A stretch of DNA of 64,000 nt from Bryobacterales bacterium (GTDB taxonomy: Bacteria; Acidobacteriota; Terriglobia; Bryobacterales; Bryobacteraceae), in NCBI GenBank assembly GCA_003164035.1, contig PLRS01000054.1:62001-126000 (forward strand), given 5' to 3'. The position numbers and the translations under genes were made by a program. The notes below the pieces were generated by a model. The model was not told where the DNA came from. It searched no databases and saw only the letters and a list, made by a program, of their open reading frames with translations. Of this stretch, positions 50,799 to 58,815 are shown one piece after another (position 1 is the stretch's first letter; each line of letters begins with the position of its first letter).

Positions 50799-52355
50799 AT
50801 GGCGTTATCGAGACGACACTTCTTCTATGGCAGCCTGCTGGCGGGAGCGGTTCCGGCGGTGGGATTCGGCAGCACGGCATCATTGAAATCGGCGGGATAT
50901 AAATCCCCCAACGAAAAAGTAAACTTTGCCGCGATCGGTTCCGGAGGCCAGGGGGCCTCGAACATTTCCGCCGCGGCGCCCACCGAAAACATCGTGGCGC
51001 TCTGCGACGTCGACGACCGGCGGGCGGCGGCTACCTTCGACCGTTTTCCCCATGCGACCAAGTATCGGGACTTCCGGCAGATGCTCGATAAGGAGGGCAA
51101 GAACATCGACGCCGTGATCGTGGCGATTCCGGACCATATGCATGCCACGGCGGCCATGTGGGCGATGGAGCGCGGCAAGCACGTCTATGTGCAGAAGCCC
51201 CTGGTGCGTACGGTCTGGGAAGCGCGCCAATTGCGAGAGGCGGCGGCGAAATACAAGGTCGCCACGCAGATGGGGAACCAGGGCTACTCCAACGAAGGTA
51301 CACGGCAGTGCGCCGAGATGATCTGGAACGGCGATATCGGCAATGTCACCGAAGTGCACGCCTGGAGCGACCGGCCGATGTGGCCGCAAGGGCTAACCGA
51401 GATTCCGAAGGAAGATCCGGTGCCATCCACTCTCGACTGGGATCTGTGGCTCGGCATCGCCGACAAGCGGCCCTTTACAGCGGACGGCAAGACCGAACCC
51501 GACCGTAACGGCGGCTTCTTTTACCAGCCGTTCAACTGGCGCGGGTTCTACGACTTCGGCTGCGGCGCCCTGGGCGATATGGCCTGCCACATTCTGGGCG
51601 CGCCGAACATGGCGCTGCATCTGTCCAATCGCAAGCTCCTCAGCGTCGAGTGCGTCAAGAAGGAAGGCGCCAGCCCGTTCATGTTTCCCAAGGCCTCGGT
51701 TCTGCGGTTCGATTTTGCGGCCTACGGCGATATGCCGGCCCTCAAGATCTTCTGGTACGACGGCCTGAAGGAGACTCCCAAAATCGTCGGCGTTCCGGAT
51801 GGCGAGTGGATCGGCGATCTGCCCTATCCGCCGCGTCCGGCGGGAGGAAGAGGCGGAGCGGCCCCTGGGCGAATGCCAATGGGACCGATGCGCCCACCGG
51901 GTAACGAATTCCGCTCTCCGGGCCGGGTTTTCAACTGGGACGAATTCCAGGCGCTGAAAGCCACCACGGAGCAGCTCCGCGTACCGCCGCCCGACGGCAG
52001 CCTCTTCATCGGCGACAAGGGCATGCTCACCACCGGCACCTACGGCGACGTGACGCGCCTCATCCCGGTCGAGAAAATGAAGGACTACCAGGTGCCTCCG
52101 CCGCTGCTGACCCGGTCGCCCGGCCACATGCGCGATTTCATCCGGGCCGCCAAGGGCGGCGACCCCGCCTGCTCGAACTTCGAAGTGGCTGCGCCGTTCG
52201 TGGAATGGATGCTGCTGGGCGTGATTGCGCTCCGCTACGAGGGCAAGATCGAGTACGACACGGAGAAGATGCACATCACCAGTCACGCTGAGGCCAACAA
52301 GCTCCTCAAACCCACCTTCCGTAAAGGATGGGAGTTCCATACAGTCAAGGCGTAG
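50799..52355 (+). CDS. Tat-exported Gfo/Idh/MocA-family oxidoreductase
   Basis: 518 aa. The ATG at 50799 follows GGAG by 6 nt and begins MALSRRHFFYGSLLAGAVPA, a twin-arginine leader. The Rossmann fold is visible: VNFAAIGSGGQGASNI, VALCDVDDRRA, IVAIPDHMHATAAMWAMERG and the catalytic-site motif HVYVQKPLVRT (EKP variant with Gln). GFOR-type members act in the periplasm with a bound NADP, and the Tat leader fits that. Insert PRPAGGRGGAAPGRMPMGPM (about residues 345-365) is low-complexity and Gly/Pro/Met-rich. It forms an operon with the isomerase. Confidence 0.9.
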   Translation: MALSRRHFFYGSLLAGAVPAVGFGSTASLKSAGYKSPNEKVNFAAIGSGGQGASNISAAAPTENIVALCDVDDRRAAATFDRFPHATKYRDFRQMLDKEGKNIDAVIVAIPDHMHATAAMWAMERGKHVYVQKPLVRTVWEARQLREAAAKYKVATQMGNQGYSNEGTRQCAEMIWNGDIGNVTEVHAWSDRPMWPQGLTEIPKEDPVPSTLDWDLWLGIADKRPFTADGKTEPDRNGGFFYQPFNWRGFYDFGCGALGDMACHILGAPNMALHLSNRKLLSVECVKKEGASPFMFPKASVLRFDFAAYGDMPALKIFWYDGLKETPKIVGVPDGEWIGDLPYPPRPAGGRGGAAPGRMPMGPMRPPGNEFRSPGRVFNWDEFQALKATTEQLRVPPPDGSLFIGDKGMLTTGTYGDVTRLIPVEKMKDYQVPPPLLTRSPGHMRDFIRAAKGGDPACSNFEVAAPFVEWMLLGVIALRYEGKIEYDTEKMHITSHAEANKLLKPTFRKGWEFHTVKA

Positions 52356-52373
52356 CGGCGTCGCGGATCGCGC

Positions 52374-52412
52374 GAGGGGATAATCGGCAGCCAGCTCGCC
52401 GATTATCCTCTC
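52374..52412. terminator. Stem-loop after the Gfo/Idh/MocA gene
   Basis: 15-bp arms (52374-52388, 52398-52412; core GGATAATCGGC and its complement) with one G-T wobble and a 9-base loop. No T-tract follows, so it may be a Rho-related end or an RNA-stabilising hairpin. It lies in the gap between convergent genes. Confidence 0.6.
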
Positions 52413-52480
52413 GGCGTCTCATAACTCCGAATACTGAAGACGCTTCATGCTGGCGCGCGTGTGTTGCGCCCACCCTGCCC

Positions 52481-52891
52481 TTATGCCACGGCCCTGGCGA
52501 CTAGAAATGGGGCGTAGCGCTTGTCCGACTCCCCGATATGCGCCTTCAGCCAGTTCTCCAGGAATTTCAAAAGCCGGACACTGACGGAGATCTGCCCACG
52601 ATGGAACTCGTCATAAAACTGCGTGACCTGCTGCGTTAGAGCGTCGTGCTCCGCTTTGTGAGCCGCGTAATCCGGATAACGGTGAAGCTGCATCAACCGC
52701 TCTTCGTGGGCAAAATGAGTGCCAGTGTAGTCCAGCAGCCGGGTCAGGATTCTGTGCATCTTCTCTCTCGACTGGCCCACGCTCATGGCTGCATGCAGTT
52801 CCGTCCCAATGGCGAAGAGCGTCTTGTGCTGGACATCTATGCTGGAAATGCCGGTGCGCAGTTGGTCGTTCCACTCGAACATAACGACCAT
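52481..52891 (-). CDS. Bacteriohemerythrin
   Basis: 136 aa, single-domain hemerythrin, the standard length. The di-iron ligands are visible: His in IDVQHKTLF, His and Glu in THFAHEERLM, His in YAAHKAEHDAL (two His), and His plus Asp in HIGESDKRY. It binds O2 reversibly and may store, buffer or sense it. The N terminus (VVMFEWNDQLRTGI) matches the family; an ATG three codons in is equally possible. It is transcribed alone and lies near signalling genes. Confidence 0.93.
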   Translation of the reverse strand: MVVMFEWNDQLRTGISSIDVQHKTLFAIGTELHAAMSVGQSREKMHRILTRLLDYTGTHFAHEERLMQLHRYPDYAAHKAEHDALTQQVTQFYDEFHRGQISVSVRLLKFLENWLKAHIGESDKRYAPFLVARAVA

Positions 52892-52938
52892 ATCGGCCCA
52901 GCCGGTTGAGATTTTAGGATTTCGCGATATAGCCGCAC

Positions 52939-53031
52939 CAACCGCTCCCTCGCGGTCGCGGCTCGGTTACAAATACCACGTGTTTTCAGTCACTTACCGA
53001 GCCGCGACCGCGAGGGAGCGGTTGCCGGGAA
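52939..53031. repeat. Palindromic repeat family A, copy 4
   Basis: Inverted arms at 52939-52967 and 52996-53031, with the tail GTTGCCGGGAA and then TTAAGCACCC at 53051. It fills much of the 291-bp gap between the hemerythrin and PilZ genes, which are divergent. Confidence 0.88.
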
Positions 53032-53182
53032 CGGATTTTCCCTGGATCGGTTAAGCACCCATCGTTGGCGCGCCAGGCGATTGTCATCAAATTCATGCTA
53101 AAGTTCTGCCGCGACCCGCCGATATTATGCTTATGTTAATTGGACTGAACTGGTCCACATTATCTGCCGGAGGTGACCTGCA

Positions 53183-53521
53183 GTGAAGGAAAAACGTTCC
53201 GAACCGCGTTTCATGTGCGCCGACCTGATTAAGGTCCGCATTCAAGATGCCGCCGGGGCCCGCGAAGTCATCGCCAACCTGGAAGATATCTCGCCATCCG
53301 GCGCGTGCATCCAGCTTGAGGCCGCCACTCTGGAGGGTGCCGATGTCGAAATGATATGCGCAAAGTGCCGGCTGAGGGGAAAAGTCCGTTACTGCCGGTT
53401 TGCCCAAATCGGATACGACGTCGGCATCGCGTTCGATCAGCGGCGCACTTGGAATCGGAGTCGATTTGAGCCGAAGCACCTGCTGGAAATTCCGGCTGAC
53501 GACCGTGCCGGCGCCGATTGA
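53183..53521 (+). CDS. PilZ-domain protein
   Basis: 112 aa from a GTG at 53183 with GGAGGTG upstream. The c-di-GMP site is represented by RSEPRF at the N terminus (RxxxR-like) and by DISPSGACIQL (D/NxSxxG motif). A beta-barrel follows (LEGADVEMICAKCRLRGKVR). Single-domain PilZ proteins usually act as c-di-GMP effectors in motility or exopolysaccharide control. No diguanylate cyclase is nearby. Confidence 0.85.
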   Translation: MKEKRSEPRFMCADLIKVRIQDAAGAREVIANLEDISPSGACIQLEAATLEGADVEMICAKCRLRGKVRYCRFAQIGYDVGIAFDQRRTWNRSRFEPKHLLEIPADDRAGAD

Positions 53522-53599
53522 GCCCGATCGGCGAACGTCCCACCCTTCCCGAGTCGGGATCAATCGATTCTACAGTCACTGTGATTCCGAACGCGAGCC

Positions 53600-55153
53600 C
53601 TAAGCGCTCAGCAATCGCGCCATCCGCGCCTCGAATTCCCGCGGATTGATGGGCTGCACCATGCAATCGAAGGCGCCCAGTTTGAAACCTTCCACCATTT
53701 CCTCGCAGTTCGCATTGTCGGTGAGGAGCAGCGCCTTGACAGGCAACTTCTCGGCGCGGATTCTCGCCAGCAGCGCGAAAGCGTCCATGCCGGGCAAAGC
53801 CACGTCCAGAACCGCCGCGCCGGAGCGCCGTTGCCGAATCGTTTCGAGCGCTTCGGTTCCATCCGCGGCGAACAGGCACTCGATGGCGGCCTCCGCCGCC
53901 GCGCGCGCCAAAGCCGTCCTTAGCGCCCGGTTCTCGATGGCGACGACCACGCTCCGCGGCAATCCTTCCTCGGGTTGGGCGGACGCCTCAGGTTCGGGCA
54001 CGGCCCGATCCGCCATTTTTCGCGCCGCCCGCGCGCGGCCAAACCCCAAGCGCAGCACCACTTCCTCCGGCGCCCAGTCGTCGATCAGAAAATCGTGCGC
54101 GCGCGCCTGCACCGCCGGGTCCAGCGCCAGAATATCCGTCCGCGCGCCCATCAGCACCAGCACCTTCGGCTCGCGCATCACCAGTTTGGGCCGTAGCCAG
54201 GACGACTGCACCGTCTCCGGCCGCACCTGCACGATCACCGCCGAGCAATTCTGGATCGCCTCCGAGGTGGGAGGTTCGTTCTCGTCGAACAGATACGGAC
54301 GAACTCCGGCGCGCCGCAGCCCTATGCACGCCCGTTCGGCTTCCCGCTGACCCAGCCCCACCAGCGCGATTCTCTCGCCTTTGAGCCCCTGTGCCAGCGC
54401 ATCCACCTCTTCCGGGCTGGCGGCGTGAATCGGATCGCGAAACCCGTGCGAAAGGTTGGTCAGCAGCAAAGCCGTGCGCGCGCGGTCCCAGAGCGGAGCC
54501 TCCAGCACCTCCTCCAGTTCCCGCGCCGTCGCCAGGATCTCCCGGTACCCCAGCGATTCGGCCGTCCCGATCCACTGCTGCACCAGGAACTTGGCCTGGC
54601 GCGAGGGAAACGCAATATCGATGGCGTCGATCAGCGCCAGCGCGTGCCGGTACCCATCTTCCAGAAACTCGTGGGTCAGGTCCGCAACCTCCGTTTCCCC
54701 TTCCGCGGTTCTGCGCGGCAATGTTCTCTGCACCGGCGGCGCCTCGCGCGTTGGCGCCGCGTAATCGATGGGTGCGGTATTCACCCCCTCAGCCAGGATT
54801 TTCCGCAGTTGCACGCCTAATGTCTTGGCGTCCAGTGGTTTGGAGATCGACGCCCGAAACGCCGCGGTATTGGCAATCCGATGGCGGTCCTCCGTGCCTG
54901 CCCCCGCTATAGCCACGACCGGGGTGTCGCTCACCAGCGGGTCCTCGCGAATCCGCCGCGCCAGTTCCCATGCTTCCATGCCGATAAGCTGGAGGTCGAC
55001 CAGAATCGCACTGGGCCGCAGCGTTACCAGCATGGACAGCGCCAGCTCGCCACTCGACGCCAGCCGCGGCTCGTAGCCCTCGGCGCGGAGCAATGCCGCC
55101 GCCAGTTTCAGGCCCATCGGATTGCTGTCGACCACCAGAATTGTCTCGGTCAT
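53600..55153 (-). CDS. Double-receiver response-regulator-like protein
   Basis: 517 aa with no DNA-binding or output domain. The N-terminal receiver (1-115) keeps D9, phosphorylation site D53 (ILVDLQLIGME) and K105 (ASISKPLD), although the second acid of the usual pair is Ser10. The middle (about 150-400) has a helical region that resembles HPt or a docking domain without an obvious phospho-His, then a degenerate receiver-like fold (AVIVQVRPETV). The C-terminal receiver (about 397-517) has VLDVALPGMDAF, but Gln replaces the conserved Lys (CMVQPINP). One domain may receive phosphate while the others act as scaffold. It is divergent from the Ser/Thr kinase. Confidence 0.8.
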   Translation of the reverse strand: MTETILVVDSNPMGLKLAAALLRAEGYEPRLASSGELALSMLVTLRPSAILVDLQLIGMEAWELARRIREDPLVSDTPVVAIAGAGTEDRHRIANTAAFRASISKPLDAKTLGVQLRKILAEGVNTAPIDYAAPTREAPPVQRTLPRRTAEGETEVADLTHEFLEDGYRHALALIDAIDIAFPSRQAKFLVQQWIGTAESLGYREILATARELEEVLEAPLWDRARTALLLTNLSHGFRDPIHAASPEEVDALAQGLKGERIALVGLGQREAERACIGLRRAGVRPYLFDENEPPTSEAIQNCSAVIVQVRPETVQSSWLRPKLVMREPKVLVLMGARTDILALDPAVQARAHDFLIDDWAPEEVVLRLGFGRARAARKMADRAVPEPEASAQPEEGLPRSVVVAIENRALRTALARAAAEAAIECLFAADGTEALETIRQRRSGAAVLDVALPGMDAFALLARIRAEKLPVKALLLTDNANCEEMVEGFKLGAFDCMVQPINPREFEARMARLLSA

Positions 55154-55322
55154 AAATCGGACGGACCCGAAGCTTCACCAATTAGCGTAAGCCGCCGCCG
55201 CTCGTCAGACAAGTTTCAGTACGATAACCGGCGCCCTCATAACGAGCGGTAGCATCTCATAACCAACAGCTAAAGAGTACCAGCCACCGGGCGCTCCGCG
55301 CACGCTGTACAATCGGAATCTG

Positions 55323-57932
55323 ATGGAGCGCCCTTCCCAGCCCTCGTCGATTGAGACGGTACTCGAAGGACCTCGTCTCGCCGATACCTCGTCTTCCCAT
55401 AGCTCAGCCGCCGAAGAAGGCCGCTTCGTTCCCGGTACCCTGATTGCCGGCCGTTACCGCATCATCGCTCTGTTGGGCCGCGGCGGCATGGGTGAAGTTT
55501 ACCGCGCCACCGACCTCACCCTCGGCCAGTCGGTCGCCCTCAAATTCCTGCCCGAACAAGCCGCCAACGATCTCCGCCTGCTCGAACGCTTCCACGGCGA
55601 GGTCCGCGTCGCGCGCCAGGTTTCCCACGCCAACGTCTGCCGCGTCTACGACATCGGCCAGGCCGAAGGCATGCCCTTCATCTCCATGGAGTACATCGAC
55701 GGCGAAGACCTGTCGTCCCTGCTGACGCGAATCGGCCGCCTGCCCGCCGACAAAGCTCTCGACGTCGCCCGCAAGATCTGCGCCGGCCTCGCCGCCGCCC
55801 ACGCCCGCGGTATCGTCCATCGCGACCTGAAACCGCAGAACATCATGATCGACAAGCGCGGCGAAGTGGTCATCATGGATTTCGGCCTGGCCGCGCTGGG
55901 CACCCAGATCACCGGCCGGGAAGCCCACAATGGAACCCCGGCCTACATGGCCCCGGAGCAGTTGAAGGGCGCCGAAGTCACCCAGAAAAGCGATATCTAC
56001 GCGCTTGGCCTGGTGCTCTACGAGCTGTTCACCGGCAAGCGCCCGTTCGACGCCAAGACCATTCGCCAGCTCCTCGATCAACAGGAGTCCGGCCATCTCA
56101 CCAGCATGACGTCGATCGCCGCGGATGTCGATCCCGCCGTCGAGCGCGCCATCCGCCGCTGCCTCGATCCGGAACCGCACAAACGGCCGGCATCGCCTCT
56201 AGCCGTAGCCGCGGCTTTGCCCGGCGGCGATCCATTGGCCGTCGCCCTGGCCGCCGGCGAAATGCCTTCGCCGGAGTTGGTTGCAGCCGCCGGCAAGACC
56301 GACGCCATGCCGCGCCGTTTCGCCATCCCCTGCCTGCTGGCGGCTCTGGTCTGCCTCGGCGCCACCGTGGCCCTCCACCAGGCCGCCAACGCGATCATCC
56401 ACACGCCACTTGTCTTGCCGCCCGATGCGCTGGCTGTCAAAGCCCGCGCCCTGGCCCAGTCCTTCGGCTACCCGCGCCGCCCGGCCGATTCCACCCTCTG
56501 GCTCGAACCCCGTTCCAGCCTCACTTCGTATCTGAAAAAGCTGCCCGCGCCCCATCGCTGGAACGATTGGCTCGCCGCCGAAGCACCAGTTATAGCCGTT
56601 TACCGCGAGAGCCTTTCGCCGCTGGCGGCCGAGCCCGACGGCCAGGTCGACCGCCAAAACCCGCCACCCACCGCCCCCGGCATGATTCAGGTCTCGCTCG
56701 ATAGCCTCGGCCAGTTGCGCCAATTCTCGGCCATCCCCTACGAGCTGGCCGCCGCGCCCGACAACCCCGTCGCTATCGATACCGTCTTCCGCGCCGCCGG
56801 GCTCGATCCCGCCAATTTCATGGAAACCTCGCCCGACCGGCTCCCGCCCGCGCCCGCCGATCAAGTTCGCGCCTGGAAAGGACCTCATCCCAAAATCCCC
56901 GCCACCGAGCTCCGCATTCAAATCGCCACCTGGAAAGGGCGTGTCACCCTCGCCAGCGTCGATTTTCCCTGGCGTAAACCGGCCTCGAGTTCGTCCTCGC
57001 TCTCCTCGCGCGATATCTACTCGCTGCTGCTGTCGGCTGTGGGGATACTGGCCATGCTGCCCTTCGCGCGCCGCAACTGGAAGCGCGCCAGGGTGGATCG
57101 CAATGGCGCCCTGCGCATCGCCGCCGCCAGTTTTCTGCTGGGTATGATCGCCTGGTTTGGCGATGTGCATGCCGTTCCCACTGCCGATATGCTCACTTTC
57201 TTCTACCGGGCCGCCGGGAGCTGGCTGATCGGCGCCGCCGTGCTCTGGTTGATGTACCTCGCCCTGGAGCCCGCTATCCGCGCGCGCTGGCCCCACGCCA
57301 TCGTCACCTGGAACCGCGTGCTCGCCGGCCGTTGGCGCGACTCTCAGGTGGCCGCCCACGTGCTCATCGGCGCCGCCATGGGCTGCTCCATCTGGGTGGC
57401 AGCCTCCCTCGTGGATTTCTGGCGTGGCGGCACCGGCGACCTGGACGCCTCCAGCAACTTGTACTTCACCATGGGCGCGCTCCACTGGTTCGCCGGCTGC
57501 GCGCACGTCTTCGGCGATGCCCTCTTCACCGGCATCAGCCTGTTCTTTGCCGTCTTCGCCCTTCGCTTCCTGCTGCGCCGGGACATCGCGGCCGCCATCG
57601 CCGCGTCGCTTCTGTTCGTCTTCTCCGAAACCTCCGTCGTGGATGCTCCTCACTGGCAGATCCGAGCCCTGGTATTCTTCCTTATTTACGCCAGCATCTT
57701 CTTCCTGCTGCTTCGTTACGGCCTGGTGGCGACCATGGCCGCGGTGGTCTTTATCAACGGCTCGAACAGCATTCTGCTGGGCGGCGATTGGCAGGCCTGG
57801 TACATTCCCTACAGCCTGGCGTCGCTGCTTTTCCTGGTGGGCATCGCTCTGTTTAGCTTCTGGCAGGCGCTGGGCCCGGCCGGCCTGTTTGGCGACGCGC
57901 TGGACAAAGACGAAGCCGGCGCGGCAGCGTAG
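55323..57932 (+). CDS. Membrane Ser/Thr protein kinase (PknB-type) with multi-TM C-terminal domain
   Basis: 869 aa. The kinase domain is residues about 45-300. G-loop LGRGGMGEVY (G52-G57), K74 in VALKFL, HRDLKPQN (D168), DFG (D187) and GTPAYMAPE (204-212) show an active Hanks-type kinase. One membrane helix (IPCLLAALVCLGATVAL, about 335-355) is followed by an extracytoplasmic segment and then about nine further hydrophobic helices (600-860), e.g. LLLSAVGILAMLPFA. Typical PknB kinases have one helix and a sensor domain, so the polytopic C terminus is unusual and resembles the non-kinase region of some acidobacterial STPKs. It could sense membrane or cell-surface state. Confidence 0.92.
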   Translation: MERPSQPSSIETVLEGPRLADTSSSHSSAAEEGRFVPGTLIAGRYRIIALLGRGGMGEVYRATDLTLGQSVALKFLPEQAANDLRLLERFHGEVRVARQVSHANVCRVYDIGQAEGMPFISMEYIDGEDLSSLLTRIGRLPADKALDVARKICAGLAAAHARGIVHRDLKPQNIMIDKRGEVVIMDFGLAALGTQITGREAHNGTPAYMAPEQLKGAEVTQKSDIYALGLVLYELFTGKRPFDAKTIRQLLDQQESGHLTSMTSIAADVDPAVERAIRRCLDPEPHKRPASPLAVAAALPGGDPLAVALAAGEMPSPELVAAAGKTDAMPRRFAIPCLLAALVCLGATVALHQAANAIIHTPLVLPPDALAVKARALAQSFGYPRRPADSTLWLEPRSSLTSYLKKLPAPHRWNDWLAAEAPVIAVYRESLSPLAAEPDGQVDRQNPPPTAPGMIQVSLDSLGQLRQFSAIPYELAAAPDNPVAIDTVFRAAGLDPANFMETSPDRLPPAPADQVRAWKGPHPKIPATELRIQIATWKGRVTLASVDFPWRKPASSSSSLSSRDIYSLLLSAVGILAMLPFARRNWKRARVDRNGALRIAAASFLLGMIAWFGDVHAVPTADMLTFFYRAAGSWLIGAAVLWLMYLALEPAIRARWPHAIVTWNRVLAGRWRDSQVAAHVLIGAAMGCSIWVAASLVDFWRGGTGDLDASSNLYFTMGALHWFAGCAHVFGDALFTGISLFFAVFALRFLLRRDIAAAIAASLLFVFSETSVVDAPHWQIRALVFFLIYASIFFLLLRYGLVATMAAVVFINGSNSILLGGDWQAWYIPYSLASLLFLVGIALFSFWQALGPAGLFGDALDKDEAGAAA

Positions 57933-57940
57933 CCGGAATC

Positions 57941-57959
57941 GTTCATACTGAGTATGAAC
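57941..57959. promoter_or_regulatory. 19-bp palindromic operator before the RHH antitoxin
   Basis: GTTCATACTGAGTATGAAC is a perfect dyad with 8-bp arms and a 3-bp centre, 13 bp upstream of the antitoxin ATG. It lies in the 40-bp gap after the kinase gene and is well placed for autoregulation by the RHH protein. Confidence 0.65.
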
Positions 57960-57972
57960 AGGCAGGAACCAT

Positions 57973-58269
57973 ATGCGCACCAGCAAAGTCGTTTCCGTTT
58001 CCATGCCACCCAACCAGCTCAAACAGGTTGAGCGCCTGGCGAAAAAGGAAAATCGCACGATGAGTGAACTGATCAGGGAAGCCCTCCGCCGGTACCAGCA
58101 GCAGCAGGAACGCCCGGTAAATGCCGACTTGATCGCCGCCCTGCGGGCCGTGCAAGAGGATGCCAACCGGGCAGGATTGGACAAGCTGTCCCAAAGAGAA
58201 ATCAACGCCGAGGTGGCAGCTTCTCGCCGGGAGCACCGGCGAAAGAAGACCAAACAACCTGTCGAATGA
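57973..58269 (+). CDS. RHH (CopG-type) antitoxin
   Basis: 98 aa. The N-terminal ribbon (KVVSVSMPPNQ) and two helices (LKQVERLAKKENRTMSELIR) form a ribbon-helix-helix DNA-binding domain. The C-terminal part is charged and disordered, and would wrap the toxin. The AGGAAC ribosome site is 5 nt before the ATG. Its stop overlaps the start of a truncated PIN reading frame at 58266, as in typical RHH-PIN operons. It probably represses its own operon through the palindrome at 57941. Confidence 0.87.
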   Translation: MRTSKVVSVSMPPNQLKQVERLAKKENRTMSELIREALRRYQQQQERPVNADLIAALRAVQEDANRAGLDKLSQREINAEVAASRREHRRKKTKQPVE

Positions 58270-58325
58270 TCCGTCCGCGCATCGTGCTCGATGCCAGCGT
58301 GCTCATTTCCGCGCGCCGGGTATAG
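58266..58325 (+). pseudogene. Truncated PIN toxin start (duplicated first 19 codons)
   Basis: A 19-residue frame MIRPRIVLDASVLISARRV ends at TAG 58323-58325. Its ATG overlaps the antitoxin TGA (ATGA), the coupled place where a toxin should begin. The segment RIVLDxxVLIS recurs almost word for word in the intact PIN protein 8 bp further on, both in protein and in DNA. It is best read as a remnant or partial duplication of the toxin start. Confidence 0.75.
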
Positions 58326-58332
58326 TAACTGC

Positions 58333-58761
58333 ATGAATGCAATCAACGTGCGCATCGTGCTCGATACCAACGTGCTGATCTCCGCGGCTCTCCAACCGCG
58401 CGGCCTGCCGGCGCGCGTTCTCGAAAAGGTTGCGTACGGCGCCGTCGAGCTATGCGCCTCTTCGGAGATTCTCGACGAGTACCGCGAGGTCCTCAGCCGT
58501 CCAAAGTTCGCCGGGCTCGATCCGAGGCGCGTAGCCCGTCTGCTTACGCTGGTTACGGAGGCCGCGACTATGGTTACCCCTGCAGGTCGCCTGGCTGAGT
58601 CCCCCGACGAGTCGGACAACCGCTTCTACGAGTGTGCCGATGCCGCGGCAGCCGACTTCATCGTGACCGGCAACGCCAAGCATTTCAGCAAGCCGTATAA
58701 GTCCACCAGGGTCGTGACGGCCCGCCAGTTGCTGGACCTTCTGGCCGCCCGGCCCGGTTGA
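58333..58761 (+). CDS. PIN-domain toxin (COG1569 family)
   Basis: 142 aa from the ATG at 58333; an earlier in-frame ATG lies inside the stub. The PIN nuclease acidic residues are present: Asp in RIVLDTNVLIS, Glu in SSEILDEYREV, Asp in SPDESDNRF and Asp in AADFIVTGNAKH. The family cleaves RNA with Mg. Two tandem copies of the LDxxVLIS start exist at this locus. The antitoxin is immediately upstream, so the pair is a type II toxin-antitoxin system. Confidence 0.88.
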   Translation: MNAINVRIVLDTNVLISAALQPRGLPARVLEKVAYGAVELCASSEILDEYREVLSRPKFAGLDPRRVARLLTLVTEAATMVTPAGRLAESPDESDNRFYECADAAAADFIVTGNAKHFSKPYKSTRVVTARQLLDLLAARPG

Positions 58762-58815
58762 CGCTCCACGCCGCGCTGCGCTAAGCTTCCCGCAAGCCCT
58801 TTCCAAAATATTCCC

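Noticed and set aside
56199-58619. An 806-codon open frame on the minus strand
   Set aside because: It is the complement of the Ser/Thr kinase and antitoxin/toxin genes, composed of Gly/Arg/His-rich sequence without domains; a usual artefact in high-GC DNA.
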